The position numbers and the translations under genes are program-made. Under the pieces are notes generated by a model. The model was not told the DNA's origin, ran no database searches, and saw only the letters and a list, made by a program, of their open reading frames with translations. From contig JAUVQU010000082.1 of the NCBI GenBank assembly GCA_030597965.1, forward strand, positions 1 to 9,539: 9,539 nucleotides of DNA, read 5' to 3'. This DNA comes from Cellvibrionaceae bacterium. GTDB lineage: Bacteria; Pseudomonadota; Gammaproteobacteria; Pseudomonadales; Cellvibrionaceae. Each line of letters starts with the position of its first letter. Position 1 is the first letter of the stretch. Below, in pieces: positions 1 to 5,510 of this stretch.

Positions 1-1215
1 CACATTCCTTTCTGCGACACCGTTTGCTACTACTGCGGCTGCAACAAAATTGTTAGCGCCAACAAAGCCCGTGCAAAGCCCTATCTAAATAGCATCTACA
101 AAGAGCTGGAAATAAGGGCTCAACAATATGACACCACGCGCCCTGTTAACCAATTACATTGGGGTGGCGGCACGCCGACGTATATTTCTGATACTGAAAA
201 ATGCGAACTAATGGAATATACCCACAAGCACTTTAATTTATTGGACGATGACAGCGGCGAGTATTCTATTGAAATTCATCCGGGTGGCCTGACCCCCGAC
301 ACACTGGGGCTTTTACGTAAATTAGGTTTTAACCGTCTGAGCATGGGCGTTCAGGACTTTAATCCCAAGGTGCAAAAAGCGGTTAATCGTTTTAATAGTG
401 TTGAAGAAGTCACCAAACTGGTAGCACGAGCAAAAGCCGAAGAGTTTCATTCGCTGAGCATGGATATTATCTATGGTTTACCACACCAGAACCTGGAAAC
501 CATTGACGAAACACTGAATCAAATTATCGATTTAAATCCCGAGCGTTTATCACTGTTTAATTATGCGCACATGCCACACCTCTTTAAAACTCAAAACCAA
601 ATAGATGCCAGCGCACTTCCTGAGCCACAGGAAAAACTGGCCATGCTTGAAAGTGCCATCGAGAAATTGCAGGCAGCGGGCTATGTGTACATCGGCATGG
701 ATCATTTTGCCAAGCCTGATGATACATTGACCATTGCCCAACAACAGGGCGAACTACAACGAAATTTTCAGGGCTACGCAACGCACGGCAACTGTGATTT
801 GTTGGCCTTTGGCGTATCGTCCATCAGTGCCATCAATAATATCTACGTACAGAACCACAAGGATATAACCGAATACCAGCGGGCGCTTGAAAATAATGCG
901 CTACCCAGTACCAAGGGCATTACTCTGAGCAGCGATGACCAGCTTCGACAATCAGTAATCAATCAACTTATCTGCCATTTTAACTTATGCTTTATTGCCG
1001 TCGATAAAGCCTACGGGATTGAGTTTGAGGACTACTTTGCCGATGCGTTAAAAACCTTAGAGCCCATGATTGAAGACGGTCTTATTGAGCTTAATAATCG
1101 AATACTTACGGTGACAACCGACGGCCGTCTTCTCATCCGTCGTATTTGCATGGCCTTTGATCGTTATCTGGACAGCTCCCCCACCGCCAAACCTCAATAC
1201 TCACGAATTATCTAA
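1..1215 (+). CDS. hemN: Oxygen-independent coproporphyrinogen III dehydrogenase HemN (5' truncated by window)
   Basis: This is a cytoplasmic radical-SAM enzyme that decarboxylates coproporphyrinogen III to protoporphyrinogen IX without oxygen. The reading frame is open from base 1, and 404 residues are visible. The family is usually about 455-460 residues, so roughly 50-60 N-terminal residues lie outside the window. The visible part opens at HIPFC and carries the iron-sulfur motif CX3CX2CXC (Cys5, 9, 12, 14), then HWGGGTPT (about 53-60) for SAM binding. Counterparts of the E. coli SAM ligands Glu145, Gln172, Arg184 and Asp209 appear as Glu91, Gln118, Arg130 and Asp155 at a constant offset. 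The HemN-specific segments YIGMDHFAKPDD and NFQGYATHG and the C-terminal RRICMAFDRYL support true HemN rather than the HemW paralogue. One oddity is EIHPGG where E. coli has EVDPRE. The moaC gene follows after 69 bases on the same strand; co-transcription is possible but not shown. Confidence 0.96.
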   Translation, partial: HIPFCDTVCYYCGCNKIVSANKARAKPYLNSIYKELEIRAQQYDTTRPVNQLHWGGGTPTYISDTEKCELMEYTHKHFNLLDDDSGEYSIEIHPGGLTPDTLGLLRKLGFNRLSMGVQDFNPKVQKAVNRFNSVEEVTKLVARAKAEEFHSLSMDIIYGLPHQNLETIDETLNQIIDLNPERLSLFNYAHMPHLFKTQNQIDASALPEPQEKLAMLESAIEKLQAAGYVYIGMDHFAKPDDTLTIAQQQGELQRNFQGYATHGNCDLLAFGVSSISAINNIYVQNHKDITEYQRALENNALPSTKGITLSSDDQLRQSVINQLICHFNLCFIAVDKAYGIEFEDYFADALKTLEPMIEDGLIELNNRILTVTTDGRLLIRRICMAFDRYLDSSPTAKPQYSRII

Positions 1216-1284
1216 TATTATAAATAGAGGAGCCCTTAAGGTATTATAGGCACCAAGCTACAACACCTAACCAGATACCTATTT

Positions 1285-1770
1285 ATGAGTAAACTGACCC
1301 ACCTAGACGACAAAGGCCAGGCCCATATGGTCGATGTTGGCGCCAAGGCTAACACTGAGCGTTCGGCAACCGCTCAAGGCTATATTCGTATGAGCCAGGA
1401 ATGCCTGGCAATGATCACCACCGGCACCCACAAGAAAGGCGACGTGTTTGCCGTGGCGCGTATCGCGGGCATTCAGGCTGCGAAGAAGTGCTCTGACCTT
1501 ATTCCTCTGTGTCACCCATTATTACTGACGTCCATCAAGGTAACGCTAGATCCTGAACCAGAGCATTCTCGCGTGCGCATTGAAGCCACCTGTAAACTGG
1601 CCGGTCAAACCGGTGTAGAAATGGAAGCCTTAACAGCCTGCTCTGTTGCTGCCCTGACGCTTTACGATATGTGCAAAGCCGTTGATAAAGGCATGGTGAT
1701 TGAACGGGTACAACTGCTGGAAAAACTCGGCGGTAAGTCCGGCCACTGGCAGAGCTCTGACCAGTCTTAA
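1285..1770 (+). CDS. moaC: Cyclic pyranopterin monophosphate synthase MoaC
   Basis: MoaC converts the product of MoaA (3',8-cyclo-7,8-dihydro-GTP) to cyclic pyranopterin monophosphate, the second step of molybdenum cofactor synthesis in the cytoplasm. The 161-residue length equals that of E. coli MoaC. Signature segments are DLIPLCHPL (71-79), GQTGVEMEALTA (107-118) and LYDMCKAVDKGM (126-137). The catalytic residues known in E. coli, Lys51, His77, Asp128 and Lys131, occur at the same numbers here. No good Shine-Dalgarno sequence precedes the ATG. An AGAGGAG at 1226-1232 is too far upstream and has no start codon near it. A TATTAT at 1242-1247 could be a -10 box but lacks a convincing -35. The gene leads a moaCDE cluster; moaA and moaB are not in the window. 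Confidence 0.97.
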   Translation: MSKLTHLDDKGQAHMVDVGAKANTERSATAQGYIRMSQECLAMITTGTHKKGDVFAVARIAGIQAAKKCSDLIPLCHPLLLTSIKVTLDPEPEHSRVRIEATCKLAGQTGVEMEALTACSVAALTLYDMCKAVDKGMVIERVQLLEKLGGKSGHWQSSDQS

Positions 1771-1788
1771 AACACAGGCGAAAAACAC

Positions 1789-2040
1789 ATGTTAAACATT
1801 CTATATTTTGCTCGCCTGCGCGAAGATCTAAACACCGATCAAGAGCAATTTGATTTACCCGAGGACGTCACCACAACGGACCAACTGCGCGATCTTTTGA
1901 TGAACCGTGGCGAGCGCTGGCAAAATGCGCTTTCAACGGAAGGCTTATTGGTAGCGATCAACCAAGACGTTTGCGATTGGAATACGCCACTGACCGGCAA
2001 TGAAGAAGTGGCCTTTTTCCCGCCAGTAACAGGGGGCTAA
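1789..2040 (+). CDS. moaD: Molybdopterin synthase small (sulfur carrier) subunit MoaD
   Basis: MoaD is the ubiquitin-fold sulfur carrier of molybdopterin synthase. Its C-terminal glycine is adenylated by MoeB, converted to a thiocarboxylate, and inserted into the MoaE active site to supply the dithiolene sulfurs. The 83-residue length is typical (E. coli 81). It starts with the usual beta strand ILYFARLRE (residues 4-12) and ends with FFPPVTGG, where Gly82-Gly83 is the essential tail. It lies 18 bases after moaC, with a weak AGG-containing ribosome site, and 1 base before moaE, so the three genes are almost certainly one transcript. Identification rests on the length, the terminal di-glycine and the position between moaC and moaE. 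Confidence 0.95.
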   Translation: MLNILYFARLREDLNTDQEQFDLPEDVTTTDQLRDLLMNRGERWQNALSTEGLLVAINQDVCDWNTPLTGNEEVAFFPPVTGG

Positions 2041-2041
2041 T

Positions 2042-2548
2042 ATGAGCGTCAGCAAGCAGACACACATTCACGTACAAACTGAAGATTTTGATCTCAATAT
2101 CGAATACGCAGCACTGCGTAAAGACTGCCCCGCCATTGGCGCCATCACGACGTTTACGGGATTAATGCGCGACTTTAATTCAAATGGCCACAGCGCTAGT
2201 GAGAGCCACAGCGCTAATGAATACGATAGCGTAACCACCCTCACCCTTGAGCATTACCCAGGCATGACAGAGAAGGTGCTGTCCGATATTGTTGAACAAG
2301 CCCGCGCCCGCTGGGAGTTAGTTGGCGTGCGCATCGTACACCGTATTGGTGAGATGCAGCCGAGCGATCAGATTGTGTTTGTCGGCGTTTCCAGTGCCCA
2401 TCGTGGCGATGCCTTTGCCGCCTGCGAGTTCATTATGGATTTTCTGAAAACCCAAGCGCCTTTCTGGAAGAAAGAAAAAACCACCGAAGGCGAGCGCTGG
2501 GTTGACGCAAAAACATCAGACGATGATTCCGCCGATCGGTGGCTATAG
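2042..2548 (+). CDS. moaE: Molybdopterin synthase catalytic subunit MoaE
   Basis: MoaE is the large subunit of molybdopterin synthase. It forms a heterotetramer with MoaD and adds two sulfurs to cyclic pyranopterin monophosphate. Family motifs are GAITTFTGLMRDFN (33-46), LEHYPGMTEK (69-78), HRIGEMQP (100-107), VGVSSAHRGDAF (114-125) and APFWKKE (139-145). Lys136 and Lys143 match the E. coli catalytic lysines 119 and 126 in spacing and context. The start codon follows the moaD stop by one base, with AGGGGG inside the end of moaD acting as ribosome site, which suggests translational coupling. At 168 residues it is longer than E. coli MoaE (150). Much of the excess is an insertion after residue 46 that includes a six-residue duplication (49-60). 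Confidence 0.96.
   Translation: MSVSKQTHIHVQTEDFDLNIEYAALRKDCPAIGAITTFTGLMRDFNSNGHSASESHSANEYDSVTTLTLEHYPGMTEKVLSDIVEQARARWELVGVRIVHRIGEMQPSDQIVFVGVSSAHRGDAFAACEFIMDFLKTQAPFWKKEKTTEGERWVDAKTSDDDSADRWL
2187..2222 (+). repeat. 18-bp imperfect tandem duplication inside moaE
   Basis: Two adjacent 18-base units (2187-2204 and 2205-2222) share GCCACAGCGCTA and match at 15 of 18 positions. In the moaE frame they read GHSASE and SHSANE (residues 49-60), so the duplication keeps the frame. It falls in the loop between the RDFN and LEHYPGM motifs, where E. coli MoaE has a much shorter linker. Confidence 0.85.
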
Positions 2549-2839
2549 CTTTTCGCCACTAAACGTTGATTGGTTTTTTGCGCCTCACTCAGCGATCCAG
2601 CAACCCAATCATAATAGCCACTGGTTGAGACATTTAGCGCTGAAAAAACCGATTAACACTATGGTGTTGACGCCCCTTATAGACAAAGGCGTACTTCACT
2701 TGAGCTCTTTCGTAAAGCACACAACCATTAACTGGCAAGCCCCCTCTAAAAGACTAAAATTCTAGACCAGCGGCAACTTACCAACGCCACCAGGTACCGC
2801 TCACCAAAACCATCGAGACCTATATCAGCCAGAATTAAG

Positions 2840-2910
2840 CACCCCCCATTTAAACCATTCATTAAGATATGCCGCCAACTATATGAATCTTAAATAATTT
2901 TTTTGGGGTG
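2840..2910. repeat. Large imperfect stem-loop closed by CACCCC/GGGGTG
   Basis: CACCCC at 2840-2845 is the reverse complement of GGGGTG at 2905-2910. Nested inside are TTAAGAT (2862-2868) against ATCTTAA (2887-2893), and ATAT at 2867-2870 and 2881-2884 near the GC-richer loop GCCGCCAACT (2871-2880). The 71-base unit could form a long interrupted hairpin on either strand. It has no T-run suitable for an intrinsic terminator immediately after it. Its role is unknown. Confidence 0.45.
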
Positions 2911-3017
2911 TGAAAGGCCGTATTAATGAAAAAAATACCCATAATGCCCTTTAACCCTCGATGTCCCGGGGCTAAACAAGTCTCATTAACGTAAAATAAT
3001 AATCAACCGCTATTAAT

Positions 3018-3036
3018 CCACAAAAGCTGTGGATAA
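3018..3036 (-). promoter_or_regulatory. Consensus DnaA box adjoining a small hairpin
   Basis: TGTGGATAA at 3028-3036 is the exact complement of the DnaA box TTATCCACA. Its first five bases are also the right arm of a perfect 5-bp hairpin, CCACA (3018-3022) with TGTGG (3028-3032). A one-mismatch version, TGTGGACAA, lies at 3221-3229. No replication gene is nearby, so this is not evidence for oriC; a titration site or chance are alternatives. Confidence 0.4.
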
Positions 3037-3094
3037 CTCTGTGCAAACAACAGGTAATCCGCCCCAAAAGCAGCGGGAACACAGCATCAACCAC

Positions 3095-3122
3095 AAACTG
3101 GTTAAATTTTAACCAGTTTTTT
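3095..3122 (+). terminator. Orphan intrinsic-type terminator
   Basis: AAACTGGTTAAA (3095-3106) and TTTAACCAGTTT (3108-3119) are perfect 12-base reverse complements with one base between them, and six T residues run from 3117 to 3122. The stem has only three GC pairs, so it is weaker than most strong terminators. It lies 546 bases after the moaE stop. It may therefore end a very long moaCDE 3' UTR or a separate short plus-strand RNA made in the gap. Confidence 0.55.
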
Positions 3123-3164
3123 ATTAAATCTTTATAAATCAGCATGTTAGGTGAAAGTAACAGG

Positions 3165-3194
3165 CTAAAAATACGTTTTTTACGATATTTTTAG
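3165..3194. repeat. AT-rich perfect inverted repeat
   Basis: CTAAAAATA (3165-3173) pairs with TATTTTTAG (3186-3194). The stem continues with CGT (3174-3176) against ACG (3182-3184) around a TTTTT loop, leaving one bulged A at 3185. This is a 12-bp stem with a 5-base loop. It could be an operator, a cruciform or an RNA hairpin. No T-run follows it, so it is not a typical terminator. Confidence 0.55.
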
Positions 3195-3391
3195 TGCGGA
3201 ATGGGGTGTCAAGTATTTTTTGTGGACAATATCTATCAATGTGGGGTGTAAAACTAGTCATTTACGCTCAAGTGAGCACTTACAAACCAATCAAAAACAG
3301 AGATACAACAAAAATGTTACTCAGCTTCGGCAAAGGCTACCCAAGGTAACACTTTCTTTGTTTTGTCTCTTTAGGGTAGTTTTAAGGCCGC

Positions 3392-5173
3392 CTATAAACC
3401 ACCTGCAGAGGCATCTGGTTTACGAGGATCCGCTACACCATAGAAAACATCACCGTCCCACAGAATCGCATTAACACTGCCCATGGTTCGGGTCTGAGAT
3501 ACATTGTGCCCAAAATGATAGAGCACCCCCAGGGTATCGGGGCTAAAACCTGGCTCAACAGCCGTGATATCCGGCCTCCACTGATGATGAATACGGGGTT
3601 GATGCACAGATTCAGCAATGTTCATCTGGTGATCCACCACATTTAGAATACTTTGCAGCACTGCAGTGATGATCCGACTGCCACCTGGACTTCCGGTCAC
3701 CATATACGGCGCGCCGTCCTTAAACAGAATGGTGGGGGTCATGGAACTTAACGGCCGCTTACCCGCCGCAATGGCATTAAACTCTCCACCGACCAGCCCA
3801 TAGGCGTTGGGCACACCGGGCTTGGCCGAGAAATCATCCATTTCGTTATTCAGTAAAATACCCGTACCCGGTACGGAAATACCCGAGCCAAAGGAGAAGT
3901 TAAGCGTATAGGTATTAGAGACGGCGTTCCCCTCCTCATCCATAATCGAATAATGGGTGGTATCACGGCTTTCATCCTCTTCGAATTCACTCGGATGAAT
4001 GACCGAAGCCGGTGTTGCCTGCTCAGGATCAATTTTTGCGGCAATACTTGCGGCATAATCTTTAGCAATAAGACGCGCCACAGGTACCGGCACAAAATCC
4101 GGATCACCCAAATGCTTGCTGCGATCCGCATAGGCCCACTTCATGGACTCAACCATATGGTGCAAGGTAATGGATGAATTGGCCTCCCACTCTCTTAAGG
4201 GGAAGTTCTCAAGCGTGTTAAGCATCTGAATCAAGTGAACACCGCCAGAGCTGGGCGGCGGCATGGAGGCCACTTCAAAGCCACGGTAAGTCCCCTTAAC
4301 AACTGGACGCTCAACAACCTTATAGGCACCTAAGTCCTCTGCTGTGATCAAACCGTCATTGGCCGCCATATCCTCAACGATTTTTTCAGCAATATTGCCC
4401 TTATAAAAAGCCTCGCTGCCGTACCGTGAGATTTGCTTGAGAGACCAGGCCAGATCTTTCTGTCGAAGTGTCTCACCCATCAGATAGACCGACCCATCTT
4501 TCTTAAAAAAGATACGCCGGGTTTCCTCGTTGTATTTTAAGTGCTTGGAACCGGCTAATTGATTCGCCAGATCACCACTGATAGAGAAACCTTTATCGGC
4601 CAGCTTAATGGCCGGTGCCATCACTTTCTTTAAAGAGAGCTTGCCCCATTGCGCCTGCGCGTGAACAAGGCCCGCAACGGTACCAGGTACGCCTGCAGCG
4701 GCACGACTGAAACGCGCCTTCTTTTTATCCACTTCGCCATTTTTATCGAGAAATAAATCCCGGTGAGCCACTTTAGGGGCCACCTCACGGTAATCCAGCG
4801 CAATGGTTTTATTCTCTTCGGCCAAGTGCACCAGCATAAAACCACCGCCACCCAAATTGCCGGCACGGGGCAATACCACCGCCAAAGAAAAACCGACCGC
4901 CACGGCTGCGTCTACCGCATTACCGCCCTGCCCTAAAATATCGCGCCCCACCTCCGTCGCCAAGTAATGCTGCGTCGCCACCATGCCACGATCTGCTTTT
5001 ATTGGCTGATGAATACTGTCGTAGCGTATAATTGGGGGCGATATATTTTCGGAAATGATTTTCTCAGCAATAGTTTGCTCTGCAGCAACCGCCTGCACCT
5101 CCCCGTATACAACTGTACTCATCAACAACAATAGAGCCGTCGTGAATAGACTAAAACGCGATAAAATCAGCAT
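3392..5173 (-). CDS. ggt: Gamma-glutamyltranspeptidase, exported
   Basis: This enzyme cleaves gamma-glutamyl bonds of glutathione and related peptides, by hydrolysis or transfer, normally in the periplasm. The 593-residue precursor begins with a signal peptide (Arg6, hydrophobic core about 8-23, likely cleavage after VVYG or near AVAA). The proenzyme self-cleaves before a threonine; here Asp404-Thr405 in DTTHYSI gives a mature small subunit starting at Thr405, the nucleophile. Counterparts of E. coli Arg114 (Arg129), Asn411 (Asn425), Asp433 (Asp447 in NNEMDDF), Ser462-Ser463 (PLSSM, 476-477) and Gly483-Gly484 (GSPGGS, 497-498) are all present. E. coli Gln430 is Glu444 here. An AGAGG ribosome site lies on the minus strand at 5183-5179, five bases before the ATG. 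TTGATA and TTGACC are possible -35 boxes further upstream, without a clear -10. The gene is divergent from the SDR and appears monocistronic in the window. Confidence 0.96.
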   Translation of the reverse strand: MLILSRFSLFTTALLLLMSTVVYGEVQAVAAEQTIAEKIISENISPPIIRYDSIHQPIKADRGMVATQHYLATEVGRDILGQGGNAVDAAVAVGFSLAVVLPRAGNLGGGGFMLVHLAEENKTIALDYREVAPKVAHRDLFLDKNGEVDKKKARFSRAAAGVPGTVAGLVHAQAQWGKLSLKKVMAPAIKLADKGFSISGDLANQLAGSKHLKYNEETRRIFFKKDGSVYLMGETLRQKDLAWSLKQISRYGSEAFYKGNIAEKIVEDMAANDGLITAEDLGAYKVVERPVVKGTYRGFEVASMPPPSSGGVHLIQMLNTLENFPLREWEANSSITLHHMVESMKWAYADRSKHLGDPDFVPVPVARLIAKDYAASIAAKIDPEQATPASVIHPSEFEEDESRDTTHYSIMDEEGNAVSNTYTLNFSFGSGISVPGTGILLNNEMDDFSAKPGVPNAYGLVGGEFNAIAAGKRPLSSMTPTILFKDGAPYMVTGSPGGSRIITAVLQSILNVVDHQMNIAESVHQPRIHHQWRPDITAVEPGFSPDTLGVLYHFGHNVSQTRTMGSVNAILWDGDVFYGVADPRKPDASAGGL

Positions 5174-5242
5174 TGGAACCTCTAATGTTAAATTCTATTT
5201 ATATCTTCTTATCAACCACGAGCCGGTCAACTTAAAAAATTA

Positions 5243-5338
5243 TTCGCCTGCAGGCAGGCTCCTACAATACCGCAGCTGTGTCAGCTGGATGCGTAGGGGT
5301 TCCCTTAAGAGGGCCTACTCTTGGTACCTGCAGGTGAA
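5243..5338. repeat. REP-like inverted pair (BIME-type element)
   Basis: At 5243-5266 lies a REP-like unit: TTCGCC, a GCCTG/CAGGC stem (5246-5250 with 5255-5259), then CTCCTACA. This is the layout of pseudomonad REP units (TTCGC...GCTCCTACA). A degraded copy in the opposite orientation follows: GCGTAGGGGTT from 5292 and CCTGCAGGTGAA ending at 5338. The end of that copy matches the reverse complement of the first unit's start at 11 of 12 bases. Between them is a hairpin made of two CAGCTG words (5273-5278, 5282-5287). The degraded copy holds an extra stem, CCCT/AGGG flanked by GTAGG/CCTAC. Confidence 0.7.
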
Positions 5339-5363
5339 CATTTGGCAACCCAGCCACTTAACA

Positions 5364-5424
5364 GTTATTGTCTATACAAATAAGGCTCATGACATTTAGT
5401 ATGATAATAAGCATAGACAATAAC
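5364..5424. promoter_or_regulatory. Perfect 12-bp inverted repeat upstream of the SDR/cob cluster
   Basis: GTTATTGTCTAT (5364-5375) and ATAGACAATAAC (5413-5424) are exact reverse complements separated by 37 bases. The right arm overlaps the -35 box of the promoter proposed at 5414-5442. Two inverted copies of one half-site on about four helical turns (49 bases between arm starts) would suit a regulator that binds both and loops or spans the spacer. A transcribed hairpin is unlikely if transcription starts near 5449. The regulator is not known. Confidence 0.55.
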
Positions 5425-5442
5425 AAAACACGGGGCTATTAG
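5414..5442 (+). promoter_or_regulatory. Candidate sigma-70 promoter for the SDR/cob cluster
   Basis: TAGACA (5414-5419, 5 of 6 to TTGACA) and TATTAG (5437-5442, 4 of 6 to TATAAT) are separated by 17 bases. Transcription would start near 5449 and leave about 60 bases before the SDR start. The -35 lies within an arm of the 12-bp inverted repeat, which suggests regulation at this site. Confidence 0.45.
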
Positions 5443-5510
5443 AAGTAGAAGCTACCAGCACTCTAAATCGACCCTAATACGAACACCTACCCCAACGAGA
5501 GGAAACCACC

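Larger units (their letters stand above)
2905..3252 (+). repeat. Three dispersed copies of GGGGTGTNAA
   Basis: The 10-base word GGGGTGTNAA occurs at 2905-2914 (N=G), 3203-3212 (N=C) and 3243-3252 (N=A), all on the plus strand. The last two are spaced exactly 40 bases apart, start to start. The first copy is also the right arm of the 2840-2910 stem-loop. The words may be binding sites or remnants of a duplicated unit; no known regulator was matched. Confidence 0.5.
2549..3391. other. Long non-coding region between convergent moaE and ggt
   Basis: Both flanking genes end here, so no promoter for either is needed, yet the gap is 843 bases. Short open frames at 2502-2765 and 3220-3474 show no recognisable protein and overlap real genes, so I read the stretch as non-coding. 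The first part (2549-2830) shows only weak signals: a TTTTTT run at 2574-2579 after a poor stem starting near 2556, which may act as a weak moaE terminator, and a small hairpin AACAC/GTGTT at 2655-2668. From about 2840 to 3280 the sequence is AT-rich and full of inverted repeats, which are listed separately. A structured RNA, a protein-binding region or a decayed insertion are all possible. Confidence 0.6.

Noticed and set aside
1226..1232. AGAGGAG, a strong Shine-Dalgarno-like word after hemN
   Set aside because: No start codon lies at a suitable distance, and moaC begins 52 bases further on.
2616..2623. AGCCACTG, resembling part of a cobalamin riboswitch
   Set aside because: The rest of the riboswitch core and the AGTCAGGAGACC-type B12 box are absent nearby, and the site lies downstream of moaE rather than before a B12 gene.
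2502..2765. 87-codon open frame overlapping the end of moaE
   Set aside because: It starts inside moaE, has no ribosome site, no recognisable domain and an unremarkable composition.
3144..3150. GTTAGGT, matching the integron core site GTTRRRY (also at 8934-8940)
   Set aside because: No paired RYYYAAC site at a proper distance, no attC-like fold and no integrase or cassette structure.
3221..3229. TGTGGACAA as a second DnaA box
   Set aside because: One mismatch to the consensus; about two such near matches are expected by chance in a window of this size, so it is not listed as its own feature.
3220..3474. 84-codon open frame running into the ggt 3' end
   Set aside because: It overlaps ggt on the opposite strand and its product shows no domain; the upstream sequence is repeat-rich spacer.
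5055..5399. 114-codon open frame antisense to the ggt start
   Set aside because: It crosses the ggt signal-peptide region and the REP-like element, and translates to low-likelihood sequence.
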